DNA of 64,000 bases from Pirellulaceae bacterium. GTDB lineage: Bacteria; Planctomycetota; Planctomycetia; Pirellulales; Pirellulaceae. Where the stretch lies: NCBI GenBank assembly GCA_023382975.1, contig JAHDXO010000003.1:212599-276598 (forward strand), read 5' to 3'. The notes under the pieces were generated by a model. That model had not been told where the DNA came from, searched no databases, and saw only the letters and a list, made by a program, of their open reading frames with translations. Positions 8,586-16,758 of this stretch are shown here, piece by piece (within the stretch, counting starts at the first letter, position 1; each line of letters starts with the position of its first letter). Both the position numbers and the translations under genes were made by a program.

Positions 8586-10802
8586 ATGCGAGATAGCTGG
8601 TCTGACTTGCGAGCCAGGGCAACGGGGCTCGTGTGCCATGCAGCCATGGTGCTGGCCGTCGCGTCGTCGCTGTCGGCGCAGGTAGTTCGAGAAAGTGGTG
8701 CGAGGTTTGCTCCGCCGGATCGCCAGTCGTTGGGCGTCTTGGCCACGTCCCAGGAATTGCTCGACCAGGGACGCTACTCCGAGGCCGTGCAACTGCTGGT
8801 CGCGATCCTGGAAGCGAAGGACGACTACTTCTTCATGGCGGCAAACCAGGCAGACGATCCGAATGCGGGACGTCAATATCAGAGTCTCAAGAACGAAGCG
8901 CGGAGCGTTTTGAGCCGCCTGCCGCCGGCCGCTCAACAGGCGTACGAATTGCGGTTCGGTGCCGCCGCTCGCCGATTGCTGGACGACGCGTTGGCGGACG
9001 GCGATATCGAACAGGCACTCGACGTACAACGGCGCTACTTCGGCAGTGCTGCCGGCTACGAGGCAACCTATCTGTTGGGCTGCTATGCGCTGAATCAAGG
9101 CCGATTCTTGACGGCAATACGACACTTCCAAACACTCCAGTCCAGCAGTGCGGCGGCGCGGTACGAACCGGAATTGTCGCTGAAGCTGGCGATCTGTTGG
9201 CTGCGGGCGGGCGAACCGGCTGAATCGCAGGCAGTGCTGGTCGATTTGCAGCAGCGATTTCCCCAGGCTCGGTTTGCCCTCGGCGGACGATCCGTGGAAC
9301 TGTTTCGGCGTTCGGAAGACGCGCTCGAGTGGCTGCGAAACATCGCCGGCGAGCCTCCGGCGGAGAATGGGGCGCCGAGCGCAGCGTGGACCACGTTTCA
9401 CCACGATTTGGCTCGTCGAGGTCGCGGCAGTGGCAAGCCTAACCTGTCCACACAACCGGTCTGGCGACAGGCGGCCGCGGACCATATCGAGCTAGCGCTG
9501 GCACTGCAGGCTCAGCGGGACGAGTTCTTTCGAGGTGCGGAAGTGGCCGTTCCCTCCCTGACGCCGCTGGCCGTGGACGATACCGTCGTGATGCGTACGA
9601 CGCAGCGGCTGGTGGCAGTTGACTTCAAGACCGGCAAACGGCTTTGGCAAGTCGACCAGCCAGCGCCGCAGTCCGGTGCGGCAACGACGGAGGGGGCGAA
9701 CGATTCTTTCTCCTCGTACTGGGTCCAGCTCAAGCAACGTTCGTGGCTGGACATGTCCTACGGTTCGATCAGCAGTGATGGCCGCGCCGTATTCGTGCTG
9801 GAGAGCAGCGGCACGCCTTCCAAGCCGCAGGACGAAGCCCTGGCTCGCCAGCAGCGGCTATCGCGACCTACGGTCACGGTCAGGCCGTACAACGTGCTTT
9901 CGGCTTACGACCTTCTCAGCCGCCAGGGGCAACGTCTTTGGTCGGTGGGCGGGGTGGGCGATGCGAAGCCACCGCTCGATCAACTCGTGTTTTTGGGACC
10001 GCCACTTCCGCTCGATGGGCAGTTATACGTCATCGCGGAAATCGCAGATGCCATCCATCTGGTCGTGTTCAGCCCGAGGTCGGGAGAGTTGCTCTGGTCC
10101 CAGCAGTTGGCGTTTATCCCGGCGGACCGACGCGATCGGCCGGTGCATCGCTTTCGCGGGATCAGCCCTTCGTTCGCCGCTGGGATTTTGATCTGTCCGA
10201 CGGGCGTGGGCGCCGCGGTCGCCGTTGAACCCAGCACTCGCCGCCTGTTGTGGGCTCACGAGTATCGGGCGGCGCGGCCTCCGGGAACGACGATCGACAC
10301 GAGCGGAACGTGGACGGATTCGTGTGCCGTGATTTCCGGGCGACGTGTCCTGATCACGCCCGGGGAGAGTCTTCAGATGCACTGCCTGGATCTGCTGGAT
10401 GGCAGTCACCGCTGGTCCTTCGACCGCGGCAACGTGGCTTTTCTCGCCTGCGTGGACCGCGACGTGGCCCTCGTGGTCGGCGACCGGGAACTGACCGCCA
10501 TCGAGTTGAATACCGGGAAGATCGCCGCCGGCTGGCCCCTGCAGTTGCCCGAAGGCGTCCTGCCCAGCGGACGCGGCTATCACGGCGACGGGCGGTATTA
10601 TTTGCCTTTGAATGTCTCGGGCGAAGGCGAATTGGCGACGATCCAACTCGATCCACCCGCGATCCTCGACCGCAACCGGTGGCCTAGCGGCGCGATACCT
10701 GGCAACCTGATCTGTCATCAGGGACAGGTCGTGTCCCAAAACGTGGACTGGCTCGAGTCCCTTCCCCATCAGGACCCGTCGGAGTCCGATGCTGATCGCT
10801 GA
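8586..10802 (+). CDS. Secreted PQQ-like beta-propeller protein (BamB-like) with TPR-like N-terminus
   Basis: A 738-residue protein. The ATG at 8586 follows a GGGGGAGA Shine-Dalgarno. A TTG at 8556 in the same frame is less likely. The signal peptide ends near SSLSAQ. Residues about 40-210 are helical repeats resembling TPRs (ELLDQGRYSEAVQLLVAIL; LDVQRRYFG; GRFLTAIRHFQTL). From about 280 onward, repeated blades of the form LVAVDFKTGKRLWQVD, LVVFSPRSGELLWSQQ and LLDGSHRWSFD indicate a pyrrolo-quinoline-quinone-like propeller. Many planctomycete proteins of this form exist and their ligands are unknown. The Trp-docking motifs needed for true PQQ dehydrogenase chemistry are not evident. Confidence 0.75.
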   Translation: MRDSWSDLRARATGLVCHAAMVLAVASSLSAQVVRESGARFAPPDRQSLGVLATSQELLDQGRYSEAVQLLVAILEAKDDYFFMAANQADDPNAGRQYQSLKNEARSVLSRLPPAAQQAYELRFGAAARRLLDDALADGDIEQALDVQRRYFGSAAGYEATYLLGCYALNQGRFLTAIRHFQTLQSSSAAARYEPELSLKLAICWLRAGEPAESQAVLVDLQQRFPQARFALGGRSVELFRRSEDALEWLRNIAGEPPAENGAPSAAWTTFHHDLARRGRGSGKPNLSTQPVWRQAAADHIELALALQAQRDEFFRGAEVAVPSLTPLAVDDTVVMRTTQRLVAVDFKTGKRLWQVDQPAPQSGAATTEGANDSFSSYWVQLKQRSWLDMSYGSISSDGRAVFVLESSGTPSKPQDEALARQQRLSRPTVTVRPYNVLSAYDLLSRQGQRLWSVGGVGDAKPPLDQLVFLGPPLPLDGQLYVIAEIADAIHLVVFSPRSGELLWSQQLAFIPADRRDRPVHRFRGISPSFAAGILICPTGVGAAVAVEPSTRRLLWAHEYRAARPPGTTIDTSGTWTDSCAVISGRRVLITPGESLQMHCLDLLDGSHRWSFDRGNVAFLACVDRDVALVVGDRELTAIELNTGKIAAGWPLQLPEGVLPSGRGYHGDGRYYLPLNVSGEGELATIQLDPPAILDRNRWPSGAIPGNLICHQGQVVSQNVDWLESLPHQDPSESDADR

Positions 10803-10829
10803 ATCCGCGCGAATTCCGGCGTCCCTCCT

Positions 10830-11240
10830 CTAGCCTCCAAGAGCTTTCAGGAGTGCGTCCGCCTCCTTCGCATCCGCTTCCAACTTCTTTTCGATCGCTT
10901 TGAGGGCGTTCACCAGGGTGGCAGACACATCGATCCTCGTATTGCGACTCGTGTACTTCGCTGGCTTGTCGAGGGCGGCCTCGCTCGAAAGGTTGCGATA
11001 GTTTTCCGCAATCTTCTGGCAGGCCTCCGCTTCGGTGATGACCTGGCTCAACAACTTCTTCGCCATTTGCACTGCCTTCTGGGAATCCGCTGCCACCTTT
11101 GCCAGTTTGTCTAGATTCTTCTGGAAGTCGTCTTTGAATTTCGGGAATTGGCCGGTCTTTTCAGTCCCGCTCTTCTTCGCGTCAGCGAGGATCTTCTCGG
11201 CTTTGTCCTTCTGCTGTTTCCAGAGTTGGGAAAGAGTCAT
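10830..11240 (-). CDS. Small Lys/Ala-rich coiled-coil protein, unknown function
   Basis: A 136-residue protein, almost wholly helical and rich in Lys, Ala and Glu (LWKQQKDKAEKILADAKKSG; LVNALKAIEKKLEADAKEAD). It has no Cys cluster, signal peptide or membrane span. The ATG at 11240 has AAGGA upstream on the minus strand. The longer open frame toward 11567 is not supported. The sequence pattern predicts a coiled coil, but I recognise no family. Confidence 0.6.
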   Translation of the reverse strand: MTLSQLWKQQKDKAEKILADAKKSGTEKTGQFPKFKDDFQKNLDKLAKVAADSQKAVQMAKKLLSQVITEAEACQKIAENYRNLSSEAALDKPAKYTSRNTRIDVSATLVNALKAIEKKLEADAKEADALLKALGG

Positions 11241-11580
11241 GACTAGAGTTCCTTTACGGGTGCGGAAGGTTTCGACTCGACCCTTGTAGACCAATGCCAG
11301 CAGAATTGCAACCCTCCTACATTTCCCGTCGCACCATCTTCGCGGGCGCACGCTCCGACCCAAGCCAATTCGTATCCGTTGATCGAGCGGTCCGACGGGA
11401 GAACCATGACAGACACCAGATCCACCGGCTCTCCGTCCAGGGAATCCCAATCCACGCCTGTGCGTGACGTCGCTACCACACCGAGCCGTCGCCAAAATTG
11501 CTGGAGTATAGACCACCAACAAGAAGGCCCGCAAATTCCACCTGGGAATCGCGGGCCTGCCGACCATTCACCGAATGAGG
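11241..11580. other. Intergenic region before tRNA-His, with terminator only
   Basis: No gene is supported. Open frames here translate antisense tRNA sequence and are discarded. The only structured element is the hairpin at 11526-11557. Confidence 0.6.
11526..11557 (-). terminator. Rho-independent terminator of tRNA-His
   Basis: Read on the minus strand, GGCCCGC-GATTCC pairs with GGAATT-TGCGGGCC around a 5-nt loop, followed by TTCTTGTT. It starts 23 nt after the tRNA 3' end and is strong enough to be the terminator. Confidence 0.75.
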
Positions 11581-11654
11581 GGTGGCTGAAGGGGCTCGAA
11601 CCCTCGACCCTCAGAGCCACAATCTGATGCTCTACCAACTGAGCTACAGCCACC
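11581..11654 (-). tRNA. tRNA-His (anticodon GTG)
   Basis: A 74-nt cloverleaf on the minus strand. The acceptor stem GTGGCTG pairs with CAGCCAC, and the extra 5' G (G-1) pairs with discriminator C73, the hallmark of tRNA-His. The D arm is AGCTCAGTTGGTAGAGC. The anticodon stem TCAGA/TCTGA encloses loop TTGTGGC with anticodon GTG. The T arm contains GGTTCGAGC. No 3' CCA is encoded. Confidence 0.97.
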
Positions 11655-11669
11655 GTGTACAATGGCGTC

Positions 11670-11698
11670 AGTTTACTGATCGTCCTGCAAGTGGTCAA
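11670..11698 (-). promoter_or_regulatory. Sigma-70-like promoter of tRNA-His
   Basis: On the minus strand TTGACC (11693-11698) and TAAACT (11670-11675) are separated by 17 nt. The -10 box ends 15 nt before the tRNA 5' end, so the leader would be about 8 nt. It lies in the gap to the divergent GNAT gene. Confidence 0.6.
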
Positions 11699-11700
11699 CG

Positions 11701-12642
11701 ATGGGTACGAAGATGGCGGAATTCGAATTGCGAGCGATGGTTCCGGCAGATTGGCCGGAGGTTTCCGCGTTGATCTACGATTCGATCAACGACTGGTATC
11801 GGAATCATGGATTTCCGGAGATTTTCCAGGGTCCGAAGGACGTTTGCCTCTTGTTCTGCGAGGTCTACGAACGGATCGATCCAGGCCGGTGCCTGATCGC
11901 GGTCGAGTCTCAGACCGGCAGATTGGCGGGTTCGTGTTTCTATCACCCGCGGAGCACCCACGTTTCGCTGGGCATCATGAACGTCCACCCGGCTTACTTT
12001 GGCCAAGGGGTCGGGAGCCGGCTGCTGAAGCAAGTTGTCCAATGGGCCGATGAATTGGGCAAGCCCATGAGGCTCGTCTCCAGCACGATGAACCTGGATT
12101 CGTTTTCGCTGTACAACCGCGTCGGGTTCCGTCCGCGGATGGTTTTTCAGGACATGCTGCTGACAGTCCCGGAAACGGGATTGCCCGTCGAGGTTCCCGG
12201 ACGCGACCGGGTTCGCCCCGCAAACTTGGCGGACGTGCGGCCGATGCGCAACTTGGAGCTCGAATTGGTCGGTATCGAACGGGAGGCGGACCTGCGGTAT
12301 TTCGTGGAGAATCCGGACGGCCATTGGCATGTCTCGGTGATCGATTCGACCGCGGGCGGCTTGGACGGGTTCCTGGTGTCGATCGCTCATCCGGCGCTCC
12401 GTTTGCTCGGTCCCGGCGCGATGCGAAGCGAGGCGGACGCGGTGGCGTTGATTCATGCCGAACTGGACCGGCACCGCGGCCACTCGGCGGTCTGGCTGGT
12501 GCCGAGCGACTGCGGCCACGTGATCCGGACCATGTACGATTGGGGCGCGGTGAATTGCGAACTGCATTTCGGGCAAAGCCGCGGTGCTTGGACTCGGCCG
12601 GACGGCATTGTGATGCCGACGTTCATGCCCGAGACGGGATGA
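11701..12642 (+). CDS. GNAT-family N-acetyltransferase with two GNAT-like halves
   Basis: A 313-residue cytoplasmic protein. The first half is a complete GNAT fold: FELRAMVPADWPEVSALIY at the start, then the acetyl-CoA loop GQGVGSRLL near residues 100-108 after the strand VSLGIMNVHP, and SLYNRVGFRPRM at the fold end. Residues 165-313 resemble a second degenerate GNAT domain (RVRPANLADVRPMRNLELELVG) without a clear Q/RxxGxG/A loop. The substrate is unknown. ATG at 11701 or 11713 are both possible and the ribosome site is weak. Confidence 0.82.
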   Translation: MGTKMAEFELRAMVPADWPEVSALIYDSINDWYRNHGFPEIFQGPKDVCLLFCEVYERIDPGRCLIAVESQTGRLAGSCFYHPRSTHVSLGIMNVHPAYFGQGVGSRLLKQVVQWADELGKPMRLVSSTMNLDSFSLYNRVGFRPRMVFQDMLLTVPETGLPVEVPGRDRVRPANLADVRPMRNLELELVGIEREADLRYFVENPDGHWHVSVIDSTAGGLDGFLVSIAHPALRLLGPGAMRSEADAVALIHAELDRHRGHSAVWLVPSDCGHVIRTMYDWGAVNCELHFGQSRGAWTRPDGIVMPTFMPETG

Positions 12643-12662
12643 CCGCTCTCGATCGACTTTCT

Positions 12663-13583
12663 CTACGGCTGGTTCTTGGGCTTCTTTGCCGCGGGCGGCA
12701 GCGGCTCGACCCCGCCGGGTTCGAAGACAGCCAGGTCCGGCAGCGTGGTCTGTACGCCCTGCGCCGGCACTTCCAGGTTGGCGGTCCAGACGATGCTGTT
12801 CAAGATCATTCGTCGGAGGTCTTCGAGTTTCCAATTGCGGTAGTAGTGCGGCATGACGATGCCGACGCCTCGTCCGCCATCGGCTCGCTGGATGCCCCAG
12901 GCGACGATCTCGCGTTGCGGCGCCTCGGGCGGCAGCATCGAAGTCGCCAGGGCCGTCACTCCGGCACTCAGCTTGTTGCCGTCCGGGCCGAAGTAGTTCT
13001 GGATGTACGGCTCGTCATCGAACGTAAACTCGCGCCAGCCTCGTGAGACCGGGTGCTCGGGCGCGGCGGGCGTGACGGTGGCTTCGCGGAAGATTTTGGC
13101 GACAGACCGGTGGTGATTGCAGCCGGTGGCGAAGTAGCCACCCATCCAGCCCAGCAGCGGATGCTCGCCGTTTTCGCCCACGTCCCCGGCGCGCAGACCG
13201 GTTGCGTAATGGACGCACACGATGCCGCAACCGCGTTTCATCATGGCATCGAGTTGAGCCAGGATGGCCGGCGGATCGGGCAGCCGCATCGGGGGAAAAA
13301 TGTCGCCGATAAAGACCACCGTCGCCACGCCTTCCAGGACTGCCGGATCGCGGGGCCACTGGTACAGCACATCGGCTTTGACGCCGGGGACGTTCGCCAT
13401 GTTCTCCAGGCAAAACTTCATCAGCCGTCCGCCCGCTGCGACCTCGTGCGTCCCCGGAGGATGCGTGCTGGGGCCAACCACAATCGCCACGCGGGGCGGC
13501 GTTTCGTCTGCTTGCGCGAATGCGAACCCCGAGGCCAGGGAGATTGCGGCCAACAGAGTTGCGAGAACGGTAGTCGCTTTCAT
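12663..13583 (-). CDS. Secreted ThuA-like domain protein
   Basis: A 306-residue protein with a clear signal peptide (MKATTVLATLLAAISLASGFAF). The body is a ThuA/class-I glutamine amidotransferase-like fold: VAIVVGPSTHPPGTHE at the start, TVVFIGDIFPPMRLP, GCGIVCVHYATG, GWMGGYFATG, and PVSRGWREFTFDDEPY (the HPV motif of ThuA proteins). ThuA-like proteins are associated with sugar metabolism, often as a first domain of large planctomycete proteins. Here it stands alone with a Pro/Lys-rich tail. Catalytic activity has not been defined for the family. Confidence 0.82.
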   Translation of the reverse strand: MKATTVLATLLAAISLASGFAFAQADETPPRVAIVVGPSTHPPGTHEVAAGGRLMKFCLENMANVPGVKADVLYQWPRDPAVLEGVATVVFIGDIFPPMRLPDPPAILAQLDAMMKRGCGIVCVHYATGLRAGDVGENGEHPLLGWMGGYFATGCNHHRSVAKIFREATVTPAAPEHPVSRGWREFTFDDEPYIQNYFGPDGNKLSAGVTALATSMLPPEAPQREIVAWGIQRADGGRGVGIVMPHYYRNWKLEDLRRMILNSIVWTANLEVPAQGVQTTLPDLAVFEPGGVEPLPPAAKKPKNQP

Positions 13584-13696
13584 GGAATGTTCCCTTGTTC
13601 GAAGTCTGCGGAGTACGGCAGGATCGGTCCATCATGAAACGCTGCCATTGAGTTGTCAATTCATTCAACAAATCGGCGGCGTGCCGGTAAACGACG

Positions 13697-14971
13697 CTAA
13701 CCGGTCGTGCTCGCCGCATCGGCTGCTGCTTCGACGTCCGCGGCGCGGCGTGGGTCTTTCCAGTTCTCAGGCCGGAAGTGCTTGGAGTAGGCGCCGTAGT
13801 CGTTGAACCACAGGCGTTTGGCCCAGCGGTACACCCAGCTCTTCTCGGGAATCATCACGTCCGGGTTGTACTGTGACGTGCGCGACTGCATCGCCTCCAG
13901 TTCGGCCAGCACCGTCTTGCGCGCCGTGCTGTCGCGCGCCCCGTGCCGCTCGACCAATTCAACCAGCAGATCGGGTCGTTCCAGAATGATGCAGCCGCGC
14001 GTGTATGTCGCCGCCGTCTCGCGGAAGTCGCGCAGGAATTCCGAGGTGTTGAACACCTCGCGCAGCGGCCGTTGGTCGTGGATGCTCTCCTTGGCAATCT
14101 GGATCACCGGGCACGGCTCGATGTCTCCCCAGGGATTGATGTGATGCGTGAATCCCGTGGCTGCGGGGCACAGCGCGCCGCCCAAGCCGTCGTGATAGGC
14201 ATCGACCAGGATGATCGGCTTCTTGGCCCGCATGTCGACCACGAATTGCCGTGCCCGCCGCTGTTGTTCGGGCGTCAACGCCAACTCGGGGTTGGCCATC
14301 GGTCCGCTCGGCCGATAGATATGAAACCAAGCGTAAGTGACGCCCATTTCGATCAGGCGGTCCAACCAGGCTTCGCTCAACAGATCCGTGTTCGTCTGGC
14401 ACAAACTGGTGCATACGCCGGTCAATAGCTTGTGCTTCAGGCAGTTTTCCAAGCCCGTCATCGTGCGGTACCAGACATCCTTGCCCCCGCGCCGTTGGTC
14501 GCTGACAATCTCATTGCCTTCGACGCTGATCAACGGCGAGATGTTGCCCAGTCGCCGCATCTCGCGGGCCACGTCGTCGCTGATGAACTGGCCGTTGGTG
14601 AAGATCTGGAAATAGCAGTCGTGATGTTGGGCCAGGATTTCGAGCAGTTGCGGATGCATCAGCGGCTCGCCGCCCAGAATGCCGAAGAACGAATTGCCCA
14701 TCGCCCGGGCCTCGTTTAGCATTCGATGCATCGCATCCGCTTCGATCTTGGACTGCTTGGCCGCCACATCGACCCAGCAGCCCTGGCAGCGCAGGTTGCA
14801 ACTGTTGATCACCGAGATGTACAGAAACGGCGGAAAAAACTCGCCGCGTTTCAACCGCCGCTTGTGTTTCTGGATGGACCTTACTCCCTTGAAGCCCGCA
14901 TTCCAAGCCAGCTTCCAAAGCAGCCGCTTGTCGAACTCGAACAACGCACGTTTCGCAAATCGAATATACAT
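13697..14971 (-). CDS. Radical SAM protein with cofactor motif CxxxCxxC
   Basis: A 424-residue enzyme. SCNLRCQGC (C58, C62, C65) is the 4Fe-4S/SAM-binding motif, followed by GILGGEPLMHPQL (the GGE motif) and TNGQFISDD. The C-terminal half has Cys residues in GGALCPAATGF, GDIEPCPVIQ and RGCIILERP, consistent with a SPASM-like or HpnH-like auxiliary cluster. The basic N-terminus (KHKRRLKRG) may contact membrane or substrate. The substrate cannot be assigned. It is convergent or unlinked to ThuA, and the restriction gene ends 13 nt upstream of its start. Confidence 0.85.
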   Translation of the reverse strand: MYIRFAKRALFEFDKRLLWKLAWNAGFKGVRSIQKHKRRLKRGEFFPPFLYISVINSCNLRCQGCWVDVAAKQSKIEADAMHRMLNEARAMGNSFFGILGGEPLMHPQLLEILAQHHDCYFQIFTNGQFISDDVAREMRRLGNISPLISVEGNEIVSDQRRGGKDVWYRTMTGLENCLKHKLLTGVCTSLCQTNTDLLSEAWLDRLIEMGVTYAWFHIYRPSGPMANPELALTPEQQRRARQFVVDMRAKKPIILVDAYHDGLGGALCPAATGFTHHINPWGDIEPCPVIQIAKESIHDQRPLREVFNTSEFLRDFRETAATYTRGCIILERPDLLVELVERHGARDSTARKTVLAELEAMQSRTSQYNPDVMIPEKSWVYRWAKRLWFNDYGAYSKHFRPENWKDPRRAADVEAAADAASTTG

Positions 14972-14984
14972 GATCGGGGTTACC

Positions 14985-15662
14985 TCAGTCCGAACGTTTC
15001 AGCCAGTCGTCTTTCAGCTTGCGGAACCGTTCGATGCGTTTGTCAATCTTGGCAATTTCCCTGGGATAAAACTCCATTAGGTTATCGCACATCTCGATCA
15101 TCCATCGCTGGCGCGAGTATCCTGGGTTGATTTCGACGCGGTTTGCATTGGCAATCTGAATTTGTCCCCAGCCGAGAGCACCGATGGTGAGGCAGTCCCA
15201 AACAAGGAACTCGATCGGAACGAACCGAACCTCATCGACAACGGCACGAAGACCTTGAATATCGTAAGCGACCAGCAGAATCACGAAGTAGTTCGTATCG
15301 TCCTCGTAGAAGCGTGCCAACCGGTCAACCGAAGTGAGGTTGGGCATGCTGAATTTCGTGCTCAGCCGGTGGGTCTTCACGTCCACGACATAGTAGAATC
15401 CATCCGCGTCCTCGAAAGCAAGGTCCGCCATGGCTCGCCGAGCGAACTGGGCCGAGTACTTCGCGCAAGCAAGCTCTCCAAGAATGACTTGGAAGTTGTT
15501 CGCCAGAATCTCCTGAATTGCGTCGCCGACAGCACGCGGGCTGTTCACCGTACTGCCGGACAAGAACTCGTCGTGGGCATTCAAGAAGTCCCGAATGTCT
15601 CGTTCTGTCTGCCGATACTTGGGCGTCGAAAACAGCGTGCTTCTGAATCTCTTGGCTGCCAT
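14985..15662 (-). CDS. Type II restriction endonuclease of a PD-(D/E)XK type
   Basis: A 225-residue protein encoded directly downstream of a DNA methyltransferase. The active-site-like pattern is D80, then FYYVVDVKTH with D94 and K96, followed by KFSMPNLTSVDRLARFYEDD, which is typical of orthodox type II endonucleases. The ATG at 15662 is preceded by GAGGG, and the longer frame to 15914 is the methyltransferase shadow. It would cut unmethylated copies of the site modified by the partner. The recognition sequence cannot be derived from inspection. Confidence 0.78.
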   Translation of the reverse strand: MAAKRFRSTLFSTPKYRQTERDIRDFLNAHDEFLSGSTVNSPRAVGDAIQEILANNFQVILGELACAKYSAQFARRAMADLAFEDADGFYYVVDVKTHRLSTKFSMPNLTSVDRLARFYEDDTNYFVILLVAYDIQGLRAVVDEVRFVPIEFLVWDCLTIGALGWGQIQIANANRVEINPGYSRQRWMIEMCDNLMEFYPREIAKIDKRIERFRKLKDDWLKRSD

Positions 15663-15672
15663 CGAGTAGCCC

Positions 15673-16668
15673 TCACTCGAAAAGCACACGAGCCGGGGTC
15701 GTGCATGCACGCTGCTTCGCGGTACGGCTTCTCTGGTCCGCCAGAGTATTACGTTCCCAAAACACGCCGTCGTGAAAACCTTGGATCGTGAAATCGTCGT
15801 TGGCCAGTTCCAAACGCTTCTCGCATAATCGGCAATATCCCTCGTCAATCTCGATGCCGACAAATGACCGTCCCAGCTTCTTGGCGACGACGGACGTGGT
15901 TCCCGAGCCAACAAACGGATCGAGCACGACGTCGCCTGGATCGGAACTGGCCAATACCAGTTTGGCGATCAGTTTCTCCGGCTTCTGCGTTGGATGGTCC
16001 GTGTTCTCGGGCATGGACCAGAAGGGAATGGAAATATCGGTCCACAAGTTGGATGGATGAGTCAACCGAAAGGCACCATCGTTCGAGCCTTCCCAGTCCT
16101 TGGGACGGCCCTGCTCGTCGGTATAGGGTGCGATGACCCGACGTTTCAGCTTGACTGATTCGACATTAAATTTGTAGCTGCTGGAGACGGTCAGAAACCA
16201 AATATCCTCCAGGCAGTTCTTCCAGTTCCGCAGGGAACCACGTCCCTTTTCGCGTTCCCAAGTAATGCGGTTCTGAATGGTGAAGTACCTTTCGGCAACT
16301 TGCTGGACCGCGATCGATGAACGCCAGTCCGCGCAGATGTACACCGATGCGTCCTTCTTTAGAACGCGACGGATGGATGCCAACCAGGAATCGAGCCATT
16401 CGGCGTACGCATCGTTCGCCTGGTGTTTGAAGACGCGGCCATTGAACGATCTGTCGAGATTGTAAGGCGGATCGACTATCAGCAGGTCGACGAAGTGTGA
16501 AGGCAAAAAGTCAATGATCTCAAACAAATCCTGGCAGATCGTTCTTCCGAGTATTTGCTCCTCCGTGACAGGATGGTCGAGTCGCAATAAACGCGATTCC
16601 ATACGTGCGGCATCGGCTTCGCTGAGTATGATTGTCCGATTTCTCGGCGCTCGACGCTTCTCGGTCAT
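15673..16668 (-). CDS. Type II DNA methyltransferase, beta class (DPPY)
   Basis: A 331-residue enzyme. Motif IV DPPYN (66-70) precedes motif I DPFVGSGTT (250-258), with motif X HPTQKPEKL (225-233) between. This circular order marks the beta class. DPPY indicates amino-methylation, most likely N6-adenine. The ATG at 16668 with GGAAGC upstream is chosen over a GTG at 16713. It ends 10 nt before the endonuclease start, so methylase is translated first from a common message, as expected for self-protection. Confidence 0.9.
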   Translation of the reverse strand: MTEKRRAPRNRTIILSEADAARMESRLLRLDHPVTEEQILGRTICQDLFEIIDFLPSHFVDLLIVDPPYNLDRSFNGRVFKHQANDAYAEWLDSWLASIRRVLKKDASVYICADWRSSIAVQQVAERYFTIQNRITWEREKGRGSLRNWKNCLEDIWFLTVSSSYKFNVESVKLKRRVIAPYTDEQGRPKDWEGSNDGAFRLTHPSNLWTDISIPFWSMPENTDHPTQKPEKLIAKLVLASSDPGDVVLDPFVGSGTTSVVAKKLGRSFVGIEIDEGYCRLCEKRLELANDDFTIQGFHDGVFWERNTLADQRSRTAKQRACTTPARVLFE

Positions 16669-16758
16669 CTTGCTTCCATGATCGTTGTTCGATCGCTTTT
16701 CACCCGGAGTCACCGTTCTGCTCTGGGCCGATCGCCATTGGTTGTCGGGTTGAACGAT

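Noticed and set aside
11243..11698. 150-residue minus-strand open frame with AQLVEHQIVALRVEGSSPF
   Set aside because: This is the classic false protein made by translating a tRNA gene and its flanks. It overlaps tRNA-His.
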